64,000 nucleotides of DNA, from positions 62,001 to 126,000 of the forward strand of contig CACCLB010000003.1 of NCBI GenBank assembly GCA_902546725.1, given 5' to 3'. This document shows positions 53,459 through 62,360 of the stretch, one piece after another. Under the pieces are notes generated by a model. That model had not been told where the DNA came from. It did not search any database and saw only the letters and a list, made by a program, of their open reading frames with translations. The position numbers and the translations under genes were made by a program. The stretch is from an uncultured Bacteroidota bacterium (lineage in GTDB: Bacteria; Bacteroidota; Bacteroidia; Flavobacteriales; Flavobacteriaceae). Within the stretch, counting starts at the first letter, position 1. Every line of letters begins with the position of its first letter.

Positions 53459-55576
53459 TTAATAATACAAAGATCTATTGTCATCTATATCTGCATAAGA
53501 TTCCAAGGCAAGAAAAACATTTTCGGGTAACGTAAAGCTAGCATCTCGTAAATATTCCTTACTGTATTGTTGATAGTCATCTAGTGTTTCTTCTGTATTT
53601 TTTTTCAAAAGCTTAACCTTGTAGAGGCCGAGTTCACCTTGAATCAACTCTGAAACTGCTCCCTCTTCCATAGCAAATGCTGCTCCTACTACGTAAGGCT
53701 CATTTCCCGCACCTACTAAGGTTGGATTCTTTTGGTTGATCGCAGAGGCCGTCTCTAAAGTAAGATCTTCATTTTCTGCTAGTGTTTCCAAGCTATCAAT
53801 ATCCTGGAATTGTTTTTTAATTAAGGCCGCCTTTTTATCTTGGATGATTTTTCTTCTTACTTGAAAACCAACTTCATCTACAGTTGCCAAACCTTTTTGA
53901 TTGACCGCAGTAAGTTGAACCACGGCATATCCGCCCCCAGCTGTCAATGAAAATCTTTTGATATCACCCACCTTGGTGTCGTCATCAAAAGCCCAACGTA
54001 CGATTTGACGTTGATTAAATAAGCCTGGCATATTTTCTTCGAGTTCAGTCACTTGCTTGACAGGTCGAACTTCATAATTGTTTTTTTCTGCTACAGCGAT
54101 AAAATCGTTCAAATCGTTGCTTTCCATTTCAAATTTAGTAGCGCTTCTAAAAACTTCATTTGCAGTTTGGTCAGAGGCTATGGCTTCATTTGCAACATCT
54201 GCGATCAGAGCTAAATCATCTTTATCAGTGACCTTAATGATATGGAATCCAAATTCAGTTTCAACTAATCCTATTCTTCCTACTCTATTTTTATCTACGA
54301 AATTAAATAACTCGGTTGCCATCTGTCCTTCTTGGAAAAAGCCTAAATCACCCCCTCTATTTTTGGTTGGTCCATCTGAATACTCTCTGGCAAGCTCCTC
54401 AAAATTATCATTTCCTCTCCTCGCTAAACGCAATACGCGATTGGCCTCTCTTCGGGCTTCTTCTTTAGCTCTGGTTACCGTTGCCGGTGCCCTTGTTGCA
54501 CCTTCAAAAGCAATTAAGATATGACTTGCTCTAAGTGATGCGTTCTCTTTACGATCAAGTAATCTTGAAATTTTAAAAAATCTTCCGTCTCTGTAGGGAC
54601 CAAAAACTTCTCCTACATCCAATCCAAAAAGAATGTCTGCATATTCGTTGTTGTATTCTCCTCTAGGTCGGTAAACAGAATCAAAAGGGATCTCAGAGTA
54701 ACGGTCCACAAAATCAATGATGTTTTTAGTCATTCTAAACCCTTCAATAGTATCCGTAAGTTTAGACACATCATTGTAAGCAATACGCTCATCTTTTAGA
54801 CCCTCTAGTCGGAGTCTGATGGCAGCTAAGTCATCTTCAGTTGGAGCTTCATTAAATGAAACATATTGCAAATTGCGACTGGCAGCTCTTTCGTATTCTT
54901 GCTCGTGATTTTTGATGTACTGCTTGACCTCAGCATCAGTCACAGTAACAAGGCTGTCAGGGATGATATCAAAAGGAACTTGAACGTATTCAATATTGAT
55001 ATTGTCATATTCAAAATGGTATAAAGCCTTGGCTTCTGCCTCTGTCATTCCTCCACTTGCCTTGATAAGGTCTAAATAAATTCGCTGTTTTGCTACCCCA
55101 ATAATACTTTGCTCCTGAGCTTTCCAGTTTTCATATGCTGCAGGTTCTTGAACGCGCATTTGTGCTATATAATCTGTAAATATTCCAAAATCAAAAAATC
55201 CGGCTTCGTTTTGAAAATTTGGATTATTGATGACAGCTTCATCGGAGGAAATGATTTGTTCCAACTGATCTTTACCAGCATCAATTCCCAGTTTTTTAAA
55301 CTCTTGATCAAATATTGTATTCCGAAGTGCCTGATTCCACACAAGATTTACCGATTGTAAAGTAGAATATTTATAGGCTCTTTCGGTTTGCTCGACCATT
55401 TGGCGAAAGAACGTAACGTCAATTTCTTCATCATTCACAACAGCGATTGGATCTGTAGGTCCAGCATTGGATGAACTTCCATCGAATACTCCAGAAATTA
55501 CAAATGCAAAAAGCGCCATCCCGATTACTAAAATCAAGAAGATGGAACGCTGTCTAATTTTTCCTAAAACGGCCAT
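53459..55576 (-). CDS. membrane-anchored peptidyl-prolyl isomerase (PpiD/SurA-like)
   Basis: 705 residues. N-terminal membrane helix (about 12-30, 'FLILVIGMALFAFVISGVF'), a long SurA-type chaperone region (about 40-330), one parvulin PPIase domain about 345-455 ('RASHILIAFEGATR...', 'GGDLGFFQEGQM', 'TEFGFHIIKVTD') and a C-terminal helical region. Layout is that of PpiD: a foldase tethered to the inner membrane helping exported proteins near the Sec exit. Preceded by the envelope operon running from coaX to the CNNM protein. Confidence 0.92.
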   Translation of the reverse strand: MAVLGKIRQRSIFLILVIGMALFAFVISGVFDGSSSNAGPTDPIAVVNDEEIDVTFFRQMVEQTERAYKYSTLQSVNLVWNQALRNTIFDQEFKKLGIDAGKDQLEQIISSDEAVINNPNFQNEAGFFDFGIFTDYIAQMRVQEPAAYENWKAQEQSIIGVAKQRIYLDLIKASGGMTEAEAKALYHFEYDNINIEYVQVPFDIIPDSLVTVTDAEVKQYIKNHEQEYERAASRNLQYVSFNEAPTEDDLAAIRLRLEGLKDERIAYNDVSKLTDTIEGFRMTKNIIDFVDRYSEIPFDSVYRPRGEYNNEYADILFGLDVGEVFGPYRDGRFFKISRLLDRKENASLRASHILIAFEGATRAPATVTRAKEEARREANRVLRLARRGNDNFEELAREYSDGPTKNRGGDLGFFQEGQMATELFNFVDKNRVGRIGLVETEFGFHIIKVTDKDDLALIADVANEAIASDQTANEVFRSATKFEMESNDLNDFIAVAEKNNYEVRPVKQVTELEENMPGLFNQRQIVRWAFDDDTKVGDIKRFSLTAGGGYAVVQLTAVNQKGLATVDEVGFQVRRKIIQDKKAALIKKQFQDIDSLETLAENEDLTLETASAINQKNPTLVGAGNEPYVVGAAFAMEEGAVSELIQGELGLYKVKLLKKNTEETLDDYQQYSKEYLRDASFTLPENVFLALESYADIDDNRSLYY

Positions 55577-55677
55577 AATTGCTATTTTTTGATAGTCTGC
55601 GAAAATAAGCTATTCCTGCGAATTAAGAAAGTCTCTTACCCTTAAATGTACACAGATCAATAGCTAGAACTTCCTTG

Positions 55678-56952
55678 TCAGTTATTTTCTGATTTTGAAA
55701 GTATGATTTGTTCAATTTTTGTTGCCGATACTTTTTTGATTTTTAAAATATAAGGGCTCAGTTCAATTTCCTCTCCTTGCTCGGGTATTTCCCCAATAGT
55801 ATAGGCAATCATCCCTCCAAGGGTTTCATAGTATTCACTTTCAGGCAAACTCAAGTTGTATTTTTGGTTGAGATAATCTACTTCTAAACGAGCCGAAAAC
55901 TCATAAACCTCTTCTTTCAACTGCCGCTCCACGTGTTCCAGAGTATCGTATTCATCCTCTATCTCGCCAAAGAGTTCTTCTACTATGTCTTCTACTGTAA
56001 CTATTCCTGAGGTTCCTCCGTACTCGTCAATTACAACGGCAATACTTTTGTGTTGTCGGGTTAAAAGTTTGAGTACGTCATTGACCAGCATGGTCTCAGG
56101 TACATAGGCAACAGGCATTAAAATAGTGTTTATCCCTTCAGGCTTTTTCATCATTTCAAAGGCGTGCACATATCCCAATATCTGATCAATATTTTTCCTG
56201 TAAACGGGTATTTTAGAAAGTCCTGTAGATATAAATAAAGAGGTGATTTCTTCTAAAGATGTAGATTCTTCCACAGCGATTACCTCAGCTCGGGGAACCA
56301 TAGCTTCCCTTGTTTTTACTTCAGAAAATTCCAAAGCATTTTGAAAAATCTGAATCTCAGAATCTAACTCTTCTTTGTCTTTAGCTGATTCAAGCTGTTC
56401 TTCTATATAATTCCCCAACTCAATTTTAGAAAATGAAAGTTGAACCTGATCCGTTTCAGTATTGAGAAATCTTTTGAGAATTAAATCCGTCAATTCAATA
56501 ATTAAAAAGGTAATAGGGTAGAAAACATAATAAAATAAAGCGACTGGTACTGCAAAGATTTTGATGAATGTATTGGCGTAAAGTTGAAAAAAAACTTTTG
56601 GCAAAAATTCTGCAGTAAGAAGTATGATAGCTGTTGATATCAGAGTTTGATAAAAAACTATGGTCAAGCTAGGCTCACCCGAAAGAAGTGTGTTAGGATA
56701 AAATACTTCGAGTATTCTATCTCCCATAAATATACCGTAAACTACTAAGGCAATATTATTTCCTAGGAGCATGGTCGCAATAAATCGTGAGGGATTTTGA
56801 GTAATGTTTTTTAGAACAGTTGATGTTAAACCTTGCTGGAGTTTTTCTATTTCAAGGTAAATTCGGTTGGATGATACAAAAGCAATCTCCATACCCGAAA
56901 AAAAGGCGGACAAGAGCAGACAAATAAGGATAACCAGGTCGGTTGGGTTCAT
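55678..56952 (-). CDS. CNNM/CBS-domain membrane protein (hemolysin C / CorC family)
   Basis: 424 residues. DUF21/CNNM membrane domain (about 1-185), a CBS pair (about 200-330, 'MVPRAEVIAVEESTSLEEI', 'SIAVVIDEYGGTSGIVTVEDIVEELFGEI') and a C-terminal transporter-associated domain (about 345-420). The family includes Mg/Co efflux CNNM proteins and, in gliding bacteria, GldE. Without a neighbouring gldD I do not call this GldE. Overlaps the small membrane gene by four bases. Confidence 0.88.
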   Translation of the reverse strand: MNPTDLVILICLLLSAFFSGMEIAFVSSNRIYLEIEKLQQGLTSTVLKNITQNPSRFIATMLLGNNIALVVYGIFMGDRILEVFYPNTLLSGEPSLTIVFYQTLISTAIILLTAEFLPKVFFQLYANTFIKIFAVPVALFYYVFYPITFLIIELTDLILKRFLNTETDQVQLSFSKIELGNYIEEQLESAKDKEELDSEIQIFQNALEFSEVKTREAMVPRAEVIAVEESTSLEEITSLFISTGLSKIPVYRKNIDQILGYVHAFEMMKKPEGINTILMPVAYVPETMLVNDVLKLLTRQHKSIAVVIDEYGGTSGIVTVEDIVEELFGEIEDEYDTLEHVERQLKEEVYEFSARLEVDYLNQKYNLSLPESEYYETLGGMIAYTIGEIPEQGEEIELSPYILKIKKVSATKIEQIILSKSENN

Positions 56953-57146
56953 TCTGAAGAATTTGAGCGTTTATCGAATTTTTTTCGATAATGCCTTCTA
57001 AAAAGAGCCATAAAAATTGACAACGCACAAAATCCAGCAAATAATAGCGCGCGATCACGATTAATTTCCCAGCGTGCAAACGCCTCGTAAGCTGAAATCA
57101 CAGCAATTACCCAATATAAAATTTCTGAAATTCTAAGGTTTTTCAT
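56949..57146 (-). CDS. small membrane protein
   Basis: 65 residues with two hydrophobic segments (about 7-22 and 35-50) and a basic C-terminus. Overlaps lptC and the CNNM gene by four bases each, so it is certainly translated as part of the operon. No function known. Confidence 0.75.
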   Translation of the reverse strand: MKNLRISEILYWVIAVISAYEAFARWEINRDRALLFAGFCALSIFMALFRRHYRKKFDKRSNSSE

Positions 57147-57718
57147 TCTTGGTTAAGGGAATCTTTTTCTTCCGAAACTGTTACTGTTCCTATCAGACTT
57201 CCTGTTTGAAATTTAGTAAATTCCTTGTTGGTATCCAATCTTAAGGCATCAAAATTATAGTCGTTGTCTTCAAACTTAAAAGGCTGTTCGGTAAAAAGCC
57301 ACTCGGATTCTGCATCCCAAAAAAGTTGGCTTGTTGTAAGAACGGAACCATCGTGTGATTGCAATCGCACATTCCCCTTCAGGTCTATTAATTTGGTGTC
57401 ATTGTATAAAATACCGTAATCAGCTACGACTTCATTCTCTCGTTCTAAATCATCGAAGAAAATCACTTTTAAGCCCTCTGGAAATTCCGCATAGCGAAAG
57501 CTGAGATTGGTATAATCTACGTGTTTAGGGGCAGTTAAAATGGCTTGAATTTTTATGGAATCGGTATATACCATTCTGATATTAGAAGCCGTTCCTAAGG
57601 GCTCCTGTAAATCTGCGTTGATTTCCATTAAAGCCTGAGAGCTGTCGCCACAAGAAATAAAAAGGGCCATGGTTACAACCAAAAGCCCTTTTATCTTTTT
57701 TGTGAAATCTATTTCCAT
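57143..57718 (-). CDS. lptC: LPS export periplasmic protein LptC
   Basis: 191 residues. Signal peptide ending at a lipobox Cys ('VVTMALFISCGDSSQ', Cys at 23), then the beta-jellyroll sequence of LptC ('NADLQEPLGTASNIRMVYTDSIKIQAILTAPK', 'VVADYGILYNDTKLIDLKGNVRLQSHDG'). LptC bridges the inner-membrane ABC transporter to the periplasmic LPS bridge. Here it looks like a lipoprotein rather than a helix-anchored protein, as is common in Bacteroidota. One base after the TPR protein gene. Confidence 0.9.
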   Translation of the reverse strand: MEIDFTKKIKGLLVVTMALFISCGDSSQALMEINADLQEPLGTASNIRMVYTDSIKIQAILTAPKHVDYTNLSFRYAEFPEGLKVIFFDDLERENEVVADYGILYNDTKLIDLKGNVRLQSHDGSVLTTSQLFWDAESEWLFTEQPFKFEDNDYNFDALRLDTNKEFTKFQTGSLIGTVTVSEEKDSLNQE

Positions 57719-59110
57719 TTACAAACTAGGAACAGTCACGCTTCTATTGATCCAACAATCAAATTTGATCACTGTCCCAGCGTTTCCTTCAGTAAAAATA
57801 TCTGTTTTACTCGGTGCTCTTCCAGTATAACTCTCTACTGTTCTGCTTGCTACTCTTTTTAATGAAGCATCGACCTGACCAGCCTTTTTGGCCATATCTG
57901 CCGCTAGCCAGTAAACTGCACGTTTGTTGAATTGAGAATCTCCGCACTGGTTTGCACTATCAGCATACATGTTTGCAATTAGCAAATAAGCACGCCCCAA
58001 AGAAGGTTGAAAACCTAGTGCTTTGTTAGCATAACTTCTTGCTGAAGATTTTCTTCCAGCAGCCTTAAATTTATTGGCAATTTTTAAAAGTATTTTAGCC
58101 TTCTTGTAGTTGTCCGTCTCTAAAGCTATGGATTCTTCGTAGTATTTTAAAGCCTCTTCAGTATTACCACTCTTATCATTTAACAGTCCCAAGTAATAGG
58201 CTGAATCCGCTGAAGGTTCTAGAGCGTGAAGCGCCTCCACTAGCGTAACAAAAAGCGGATCATCTGAACATTCTTTACTGTCCATCCTACTCGCTGCCCG
58301 CTTGATCCATAAAGCGTCTGTTTTGTTTGCTTCAAAGTTTCTTTGATAAAGTGGAATCAAGTTCTCACAAGTAGCTTCTTTGGCAATAATCGCATCTAAA
58401 TTGGATAAAAATGTTCCAATTGCATTTGAATTTACATTATATATACGCTTGCTACGAGACTCTCTGCTTGTCAGTGCTGTTCCAGACTCCTCTTTTTTAA
58501 GGATAGCATCTAGTTTTTTAGCGAGTTCTGTACTTTCAAACTCAAATTTTTCAGAAACTTCTTCGTATTTGTTGAACAACAATTCCATAGTAATCTCATT
58601 ATCGCCCGCTTTGTAACGATCGTATAGTGTTTTGAAGTAATTGTATAAAAGCTTTGGATTGGTAAAGCTGGCGGCATCTTGTTTATAAGCTTGATCAAAG
58701 GTGTTGTAAATAACTTTTAAGTCAGCAAGTTTATAATCCAATAAAGCCTGGGCTTTCTTACTGATAATATCCCCTATAACTGATTTATTCCGTTTTTTAG
58801 GAAAATTTTCAACCCACTCATCATAGAGTTTAATTAAGTCCTCTTTGGATGCTTCCTGCTCTTCAGGAGTTCCGTTTTTAATGTAATCCTTTAAGATTCG
58901 TTCCCCATAAGAATAGATTGCAACATTTATTGATGGGCAATCTTTTCTCACGCGCATCCAAGGCTCAAAAGCGGCTTTGTAGTTTTTTACTTTTGCAGAC
59001 TCTGCAAATATTGATAGGTCTTGCATACAGACGTTAATGTCTTGAGCAAGAACAGGAGCTTGGTAAAAGCCCATAAGAACTAGGGCTAGAATACAAAGTT
59101 TTCTCATCAT
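57719..59110 (-). CDS. exported TPR-repeat protein
   Basis: 463 residues. Signal peptide (1-22, ending 'VLAQDI'), a helical N-terminal half and TPR repeats near the C-terminus ('SAYYLGLLNDKSGNTEEALKYYEESIALE', 'ARSYANKALGFQPSLGRAYLLIANMYADSA', about 300-410). Typical Bacteroidota periplasmic protein of this operon; function unknown, perhaps in envelope assembly given its place between lptC and an outer-membrane protein. Confidence 0.85.
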   Translation of the reverse strand: MMRKLCILALVLMGFYQAPVLAQDINVCMQDLSIFAESAKVKNYKAAFEPWMRVRKDCPSINVAIYSYGERILKDYIKNGTPEEQEASKEDLIKLYDEWVENFPKKRNKSVIGDIISKKAQALLDYKLADLKVIYNTFDQAYKQDAASFTNPKLLYNYFKTLYDRYKAGDNEITMELLFNKYEEVSEKFEFESTELAKKLDAILKKEESGTALTSRESRSKRIYNVNSNAIGTFLSNLDAIIAKEATCENLIPLYQRNFEANKTDALWIKRAASRMDSKECSDDPLFVTLVEALHALEPSADSAYYLGLLNDKSGNTEEALKYYEESIALETDNYKKAKILLKIANKFKAAGRKSSARSYANKALGFQPSLGRAYLLIANMYADSANQCGDSQFNKRAVYWLAADMAKKAGQVDASLKRVASRTVESYTGRAPSKTDIFTEGNAGTVIKFDCWINRSVTVPSL

Positions 59111-59118
59111 TTCAAATT

Positions 59119-60381
59119 TTAATTATACTTTCTCTTTATAAACCAAATATCATTTAAGGACAATCCAATTCGCATTGCGACCAATGTTTCTTGGATTAAA
59201 CCTGATTTTTTCTCACCTCGGCGACTTATTTCAAATCCAACATTTGCGTTGGAAAGGCTTCCTAATGGTAAACCTACACCAAAAGATATGCCAGTTTCTG
59301 TTAAAGGAACGTTATTTACAATGAGACTCATTTGTTCAGATCGGAATCCGAAGCGGTAAACAACCCTGCTCCAAAAACTTGTAAACGAGGCGTAGTTGGG
59401 GATAAAAAACCCACCAACAGACCATTGTTTGGCGTCTTTGTAGTCAATATTACTACGGCTAAAAAAATCGTTGCTAAAGTTAGCAGATTTTATGAAATTT
59501 CTTTGAATACCTAAAAACCATTTTTTGTTTTCACCGAAACCCATGCCAAATTTCGTGGTTGCAGAGGCTTCAAGTGCTGTTTCATCAAGCCCTTGTGTAG
59601 CCAAATCAATTTCTTGAAAATCCACAATCGTTTCGTTAGAAATAGATTGAGTATAAAAAATTCGATCATTTTGGGATTTCAAAGAGGCCTCAGGCTGAAA
59701 TGAAAACATCCCTTGAAGTAAGTATTTTTTTTGTACTGGAATATTCGCTTGAGCTGAAAACTGATAATTAAATCCAGAAACACTGGATTGATTGGTTAAA
59801 AAAGTACCGTTGTCAATTCCTTCAACAAATTGACCTGTTCTGTAAAATAAATTTCCAAAGTTGTACTGTGCACTTGCTCCGATAGATAAAAATGAAGTTA
59901 AGGGTACGCCCACAGAGAAATATGTTTGGTTGATTCCCCCCTGTCCTTCATAACGATTAAATAAATCTAATCCTCCTTCTGTATTTGAACTGATTGCTTC
60001 AATCTTGTAGCCAACAGAAGAATAGGGTATAATTCCAAAACCAAAACCAAATTTTCCTGCTGGAATACTGACTGCTAAATAATCTAGTGAGGCATCGTCA
60101 GCATCTCGGTTTTCGGAAAGAGAAGCGAGGTTGGTGTTTCTGTAATGGATACCAACTGAATAGGTGGTCACTTTTAAAAATCCATAACTTGCTGGATTGT
60201 TGAGGTTGGCGTGAATGGAATCAGTAAACACATCAAGGCCTCCCATATGCCTGGTGGCTTGAGTTCCATTAAAATTTCGTTCGCCTAGACCTGCAGAAGA
60301 GTAAGGAGAAGCAGAACCACTTTGCGCAATAGCCTGATGGACGAAGAAAAAGATTAAAAAGCTTGTAATGATTCGTGTCAT
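59119..60381 (-). CDS. outer-membrane beta-barrel protein
   Basis: 420 residues. Signal peptide (1-19), then 'GSASPYSSAGLGERNFNGTQATRHMGGL', a start like that of FadL/PorV-type Bacteroidota outer-membrane proteins, and alternating hydrophobic strands to the end. Likely a beta-barrel; substrate unknown. Eight bases before the TPR gene and overlapping coaX by four. Confidence 0.82.
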   Translation of the reverse strand: MTRIITSFLIFFFVHQAIAQSGSASPYSSAGLGERNFNGTQATRHMGGLDVFTDSIHANLNNPASYGFLKVTTYSVGIHYRNTNLASLSENRDADDASLDYLAVSIPAGKFGFGFGIIPYSSVGYKIEAISSNTEGGLDLFNRYEGQGGINQTYFSVGVPLTSFLSIGASAQYNFGNLFYRTGQFVEGIDNGTFLTNQSSVSGFNYQFSAQANIPVQKKYLLQGMFSFQPEASLKSQNDRIFYTQSISNETIVDFQEIDLATQGLDETALEASATTKFGMGFGENKKWFLGIQRNFIKSANFSNDFFSRSNIDYKDAKQWSVGGFFIPNYASFTSFWSRVVYRFGFRSEQMSLIVNNVPLTETGISFGVGLPLGSLSNANVGFEISRRGEKKSGLIQETLVAMRIGLSLNDIWFIKRKYN

Positions 60382-61109
60382 GAATTTGTATTCAATGCTA
60401 AGATGTGGTTCAAACCTTTAGCTAAAAAATTCGAATGGGCAAATATGCCATTTTTAAATGGTTTTGGCAACCTTTCTGCATCGCCACCTGTTAAAATAAC
60501 CGTTAAATTTTCAATTTCAGCCTCATACCATTTTATCATTCCTTCAACTTCGTGTACTATACCAAAATAAACTCCCGTATGCATAGCCTCTTCAGTAGAT
60601 TTCCCCATGGGAGTCTCCACATCATGAAAATCTAAAGCGGGAAGGGTTCCAGAATATGAATTCATGGCCCTGTAACGCAACCCAAATCCAGGACTAATTG
60701 ATCCTCCGTGATGAACACCATCTGCACTCATCAAATCATAGGTTATACAACTGCCCAAGTCAATTACCAATACATTTGTCTTTGGATAGAATAAGCAGCA
60801 AGCCGCCAATAAAGCAATACGATCTGATCCAAGTGGAGTGTTGGAATCGTAAAGCGATTTAAAAGGTAATTTCAAAGCCATGGAGCAATGAAGCGTTTTA
60901 ATCTTTCCCAAAAAGACTTTTAATTCTGTAGAAAATGATCTATTCACATCAGCGACCATTGCCATTTTTATTTGAGCATGCCGCTTGAGCATCTCTTTTA
61001 GGGAAGATTTCCATTCAGTAATTGGCTCGGCGGCGAAATCAATCTGTTGATCCTCTTCAAATACATAAGATTTGATTAGGGTATTACCGATATCAATGAC
61101 GAGTTGCAT
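60378..61109 (-). CDS. coaX: type III pantothenate kinase
   Basis: 243 residues. 'LVIDIGNTLIKSYVF' at 3-17 (phosphate loop), 'LGSDRIALLAACCLFYPKTNVLVIDLGSCITYDLM' near 93-127 and 'GGSISPGFGLRYRAM' near 134 are the family motifs. It makes 4'-phosphopantothenate, first step of CoA synthesis. First gene of the coaX/OMP/TPR/lptC/CNNM operon. Confidence 0.95.
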   Translation of the reverse strand: MQLVIDIGNTLIKSYVFEEDQQIDFAAEPITEWKSSLKEMLKRHAQIKMAMVADVNRSFSTELKVFLGKIKTLHCSMALKLPFKSLYDSNTPLGSDRIALLAACCLFYPKTNVLVIDLGSCITYDLMSADGVHHGGSISPGFGLRYRAMNSYSGTLPALDFHDVETPMGKSTEEAMHTGVYFGIVHEVEGMIKWYEAEIENLTVILTGGDAERLPKPFKNGIFAHSNFLAKGLNHILALNTNS

Positions 61110-61160
61110 CTACATTAATTGTTGAAGGTGTAAAATTACAAAGAAAATAGTTGAATTCTT

Positions 61161-61191
61161 TTTGAAGGGAAGCAAAAGCCCATTATATTTG
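61161..61191 (+). promoter_or_regulatory. promoter of the tRNA-Phe gene
   Basis: TTTG (61161-61164), 19 bases, TATATTTG (61184-61191). Both elements match consensus; the tRNA starts 17 bases later. Confidence 0.8.
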
Positions 61192-61208
61192 CACTTGCTT
61201 AAAAGCGG

Positions 61209-61282
61209 GGTACCTTAGCTCAGTTGGTAGAGCAAAGGACTGAAAATCCTTGTGTCCCTGGTTCGATTCCTGGAGGTACCAC
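61209..61282 (+). tRNA. tRNA-Phe (GAA)
   Basis: Acceptor stem GGTACCT / AGGTACC with discriminator A. D arm 'TTAGCTCAGTTGGTAGAG', anticodon loop CTGAAAA in stem AAGGA/TCCTT giving anticodon GAA, T arm 'CCTGGTTCGATTCCTGG'. The CCA end is not encoded. Its 3' part is duplicated downstream (62605-62626). Confidence 0.97.
61261..61282 (+). repeat. direct repeat, tRNA-proximal copy (attachment-site-like)
   Basis: The last 22 bases of tRNA-Phe (GGTTCGATTC through GGTACCA). They match the copy at 62605-62626 at 20 of 22 positions, the last 17 without interruption. Such a repeat is what a tRNA-targeting integrase leaves. Confidence 0.65.
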
Positions 61283-61285
61283 TTG

Positions 61286-61325
61286 ACCCTAACTGTTGAA
61301 TTTTCAATTAGTTAGGGTCTTTTTA
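61286..61325 (+). terminator. rho-independent terminator after tRNA-Phe
   Basis: GACCCTAACT / AGTTAGGGTC stem, with an inner TTGAA/TTCAA extension, followed by TTTTT. Confidence 0.85.
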
Positions 61326-61367
61326 TTTTAAGGATTTTTATGATTTTAGGGAATCGAATCAAAAATT

Positions 61368-61392
61368 TAAGTATTTGATTTATAAATACTTA
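61368..61392 (-). terminator. probable terminator of the Xre cassette
   Basis: Perfect 9-bp stem TAAGTATTT / AAATACTTA with a 7-base loop; on the minus strand AATTTTT follows. About 75 bases after the Xre stop. The rest of 61326-61465 holds no gene. Confidence 0.5.
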
Positions 61393-61465
61393 TAGAAATT
61401 ACGAGTAGACACATATAAATGATGGTTCAAAACCGCATGTATGGTCTAGATTTTATTTGTGATTT

Positions 61466-61657
61466 CTATTCTAAACTGAATAGATCATCAACAGTACATT
61501 CAAGTATTTTTGAAAGTTTTAATCCTAATTCTAGGGATGGAAAGTACTTGTTATTTTCGATTGAATTGATGGTTTGTCTTGATACTCCCAACTTAGTTGA
61601 CAAATCTTCTTGGGTGAGATTAAATTTACCTCTATGCATTCTAATGTTGTTCTTCAT
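61466..61657 (-). CDS. Xre-family helix-turn-helix regulator
   Basis: 63 residues, a single HTH domain of the short YgzD/YozG-like type ('LTQEDLSTKLGVSRQTINSIENNKYFPSLELGLKLSKIL', about 14-52). Last gene of a three-gene cassette; starts 2 bases after the membrane protein stop. Likely the repressor for the three dyads upstream of the cassette, though such regulators are inferred rather than proven here. Confidence 0.85.
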   Translation of the reverse strand: MKNNIRMHRGKFNLTQEDLSTKLGVSRQTINSIENNKYFPSLELGLKLSKILECTVDDLFSLE

Positions 61658-61659
61658 AA

Positions 61660-62142
61660 CTATGATTTGTAGTGAATGCTGAGTCTATACCTAAAAATCA
61701 GATTGAATAGAATTAGAATGGTAAATATATGAAATACCATTACATAGAAGTAGGAAAGTTCATAAACAAAAAAGTTAAAGAAAAGAAGAACACCATAATT
61801 GATGTATAGAGACATGACTAAACTGTCCATTCTAATCTTCGAGATAAGTTCATCTTCAACCTTTTCCTTACAAAAGGAATGAATGATACCTGAAACAATG
61901 ATAACGAAGGTTAATATCTCATCCAAGAATCCATTCTCAATCCATCTAAAACCTATTGAACCAAGAATGTTTTCTGTTTGAGGAGTTGTAATAATCTTCT
62001 CATAAGAAAACAATGAGAATACCTTTATTCTCATTAAATCTTCAAAACTATCGGTAAAAAGAAGATACATCCCAATTGGGATAGATAAATAGAATATCCA
62101 TCCCGATAATCCTTTCCATTTGTTGTGAAATAAGTACTTCAT
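61660..62142 (-). CDS. membrane protein of the Xre cassette
   Basis: 160 residues from the ATG at 62142. A TTG at 62169 is also in frame, but it would overlap the preceding lipoprotein stop. About four membrane helices (approximately 13-32, 72-90, 105-125, 128-150). Membrane proteins of this sort are often paired with short Xre regulators. I do not recognise the family by name. AT-rich like the rest of the cassette. Confidence 0.65.
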   Translation of the reverse strand: MKYLFHNKWKGLSGWIFYLSIPIGMYLLFTDSFEDLMRIKVFSLFSYEKIITTPQTENILGSIGFRWIENGFLDEILTFVIIVSGIIHSFCKEKVEDELISKIRMDSLVMSLYINYGVLLFFNFFVYELSYFYVMVFHIFTILILFNLIFRYRLSIHYKS

Positions 62143-62155
62143 TTTGTTTTTTATT

Positions 62156-62299
62156 TTATTGTCCAACAATGTTTTCAGTTAGAAGATTTTCATTCATATC
62201 ATAAACTCTGATGATTCTATCTGATTCTGATAAAACATTTGAATTTTCCTGGATAGAACAAGAAAATAAAAGAATTGTAAATAATGTTATTGTTTTCAT
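62156..62299 (-). CDS. very small lipoprotein (47 residues)
   Basis: ATG at 62299, stop at 62156. Begins 'MKTITLFTILLFSCS', a short signal with a lipobox-like Cys at 14, then 33 polar, acidic residues ending 'TENIVGQ'. Immediately behind a consensus promoter overlapped by three dyads (62302-62360), which makes translation likely. 13 bases before the membrane protein. Function unknown. Confidence 0.6.
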   Translation of the reverse strand: MKTITLFTILLFSCSIQENSNVLSESDRIIRVYDMNENLLTENIVGQ

Positions 62300-62301
62300 A
62301 A

Positions 62302-62360
62302 TGTAAAGTATTTTTTACAAATGTATAATATTTTTTACATTTTGACAAAAATATTTTACA
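62302..62360. promoter_or_regulatory. three phased operator dyads
   Basis: TGTAAA-N6-TTTACA at 62302-62319 (perfect), TGTATA-N6-TTTACA at 62322-62339 (one mismatch) and TGACAA-N6-TTTACA at 62343-62360 (two mismatches), placed 20 and 21 bases apart, about two helical turns. They cover both promoter elements, so a bound regulator would repress. Confidence 0.65.
62318..62349 (-). promoter_or_regulatory. promoter of the lipoprotein/membrane/Xre cassette
   Basis: On the minus strand TTTG (62346-62349), 20 bases, TACATTTG (62318-62325): an exact match to the Bacteroidota consensus. The ATG follows 18 bases later. Confidence 0.75.

Noticed and set aside
55678-56952. Calling the CNNM/CBS protein GldE
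   Set aside because: No gldD or other gld gene adjoins it, and paralogues of this family are common.
61419-61682. 87-residue plus-strand frame over the Xre gene
   Set aside because: The minus strand encodes a convincing HTH domain in operon with its neighbours; the plus frame is its shadow.
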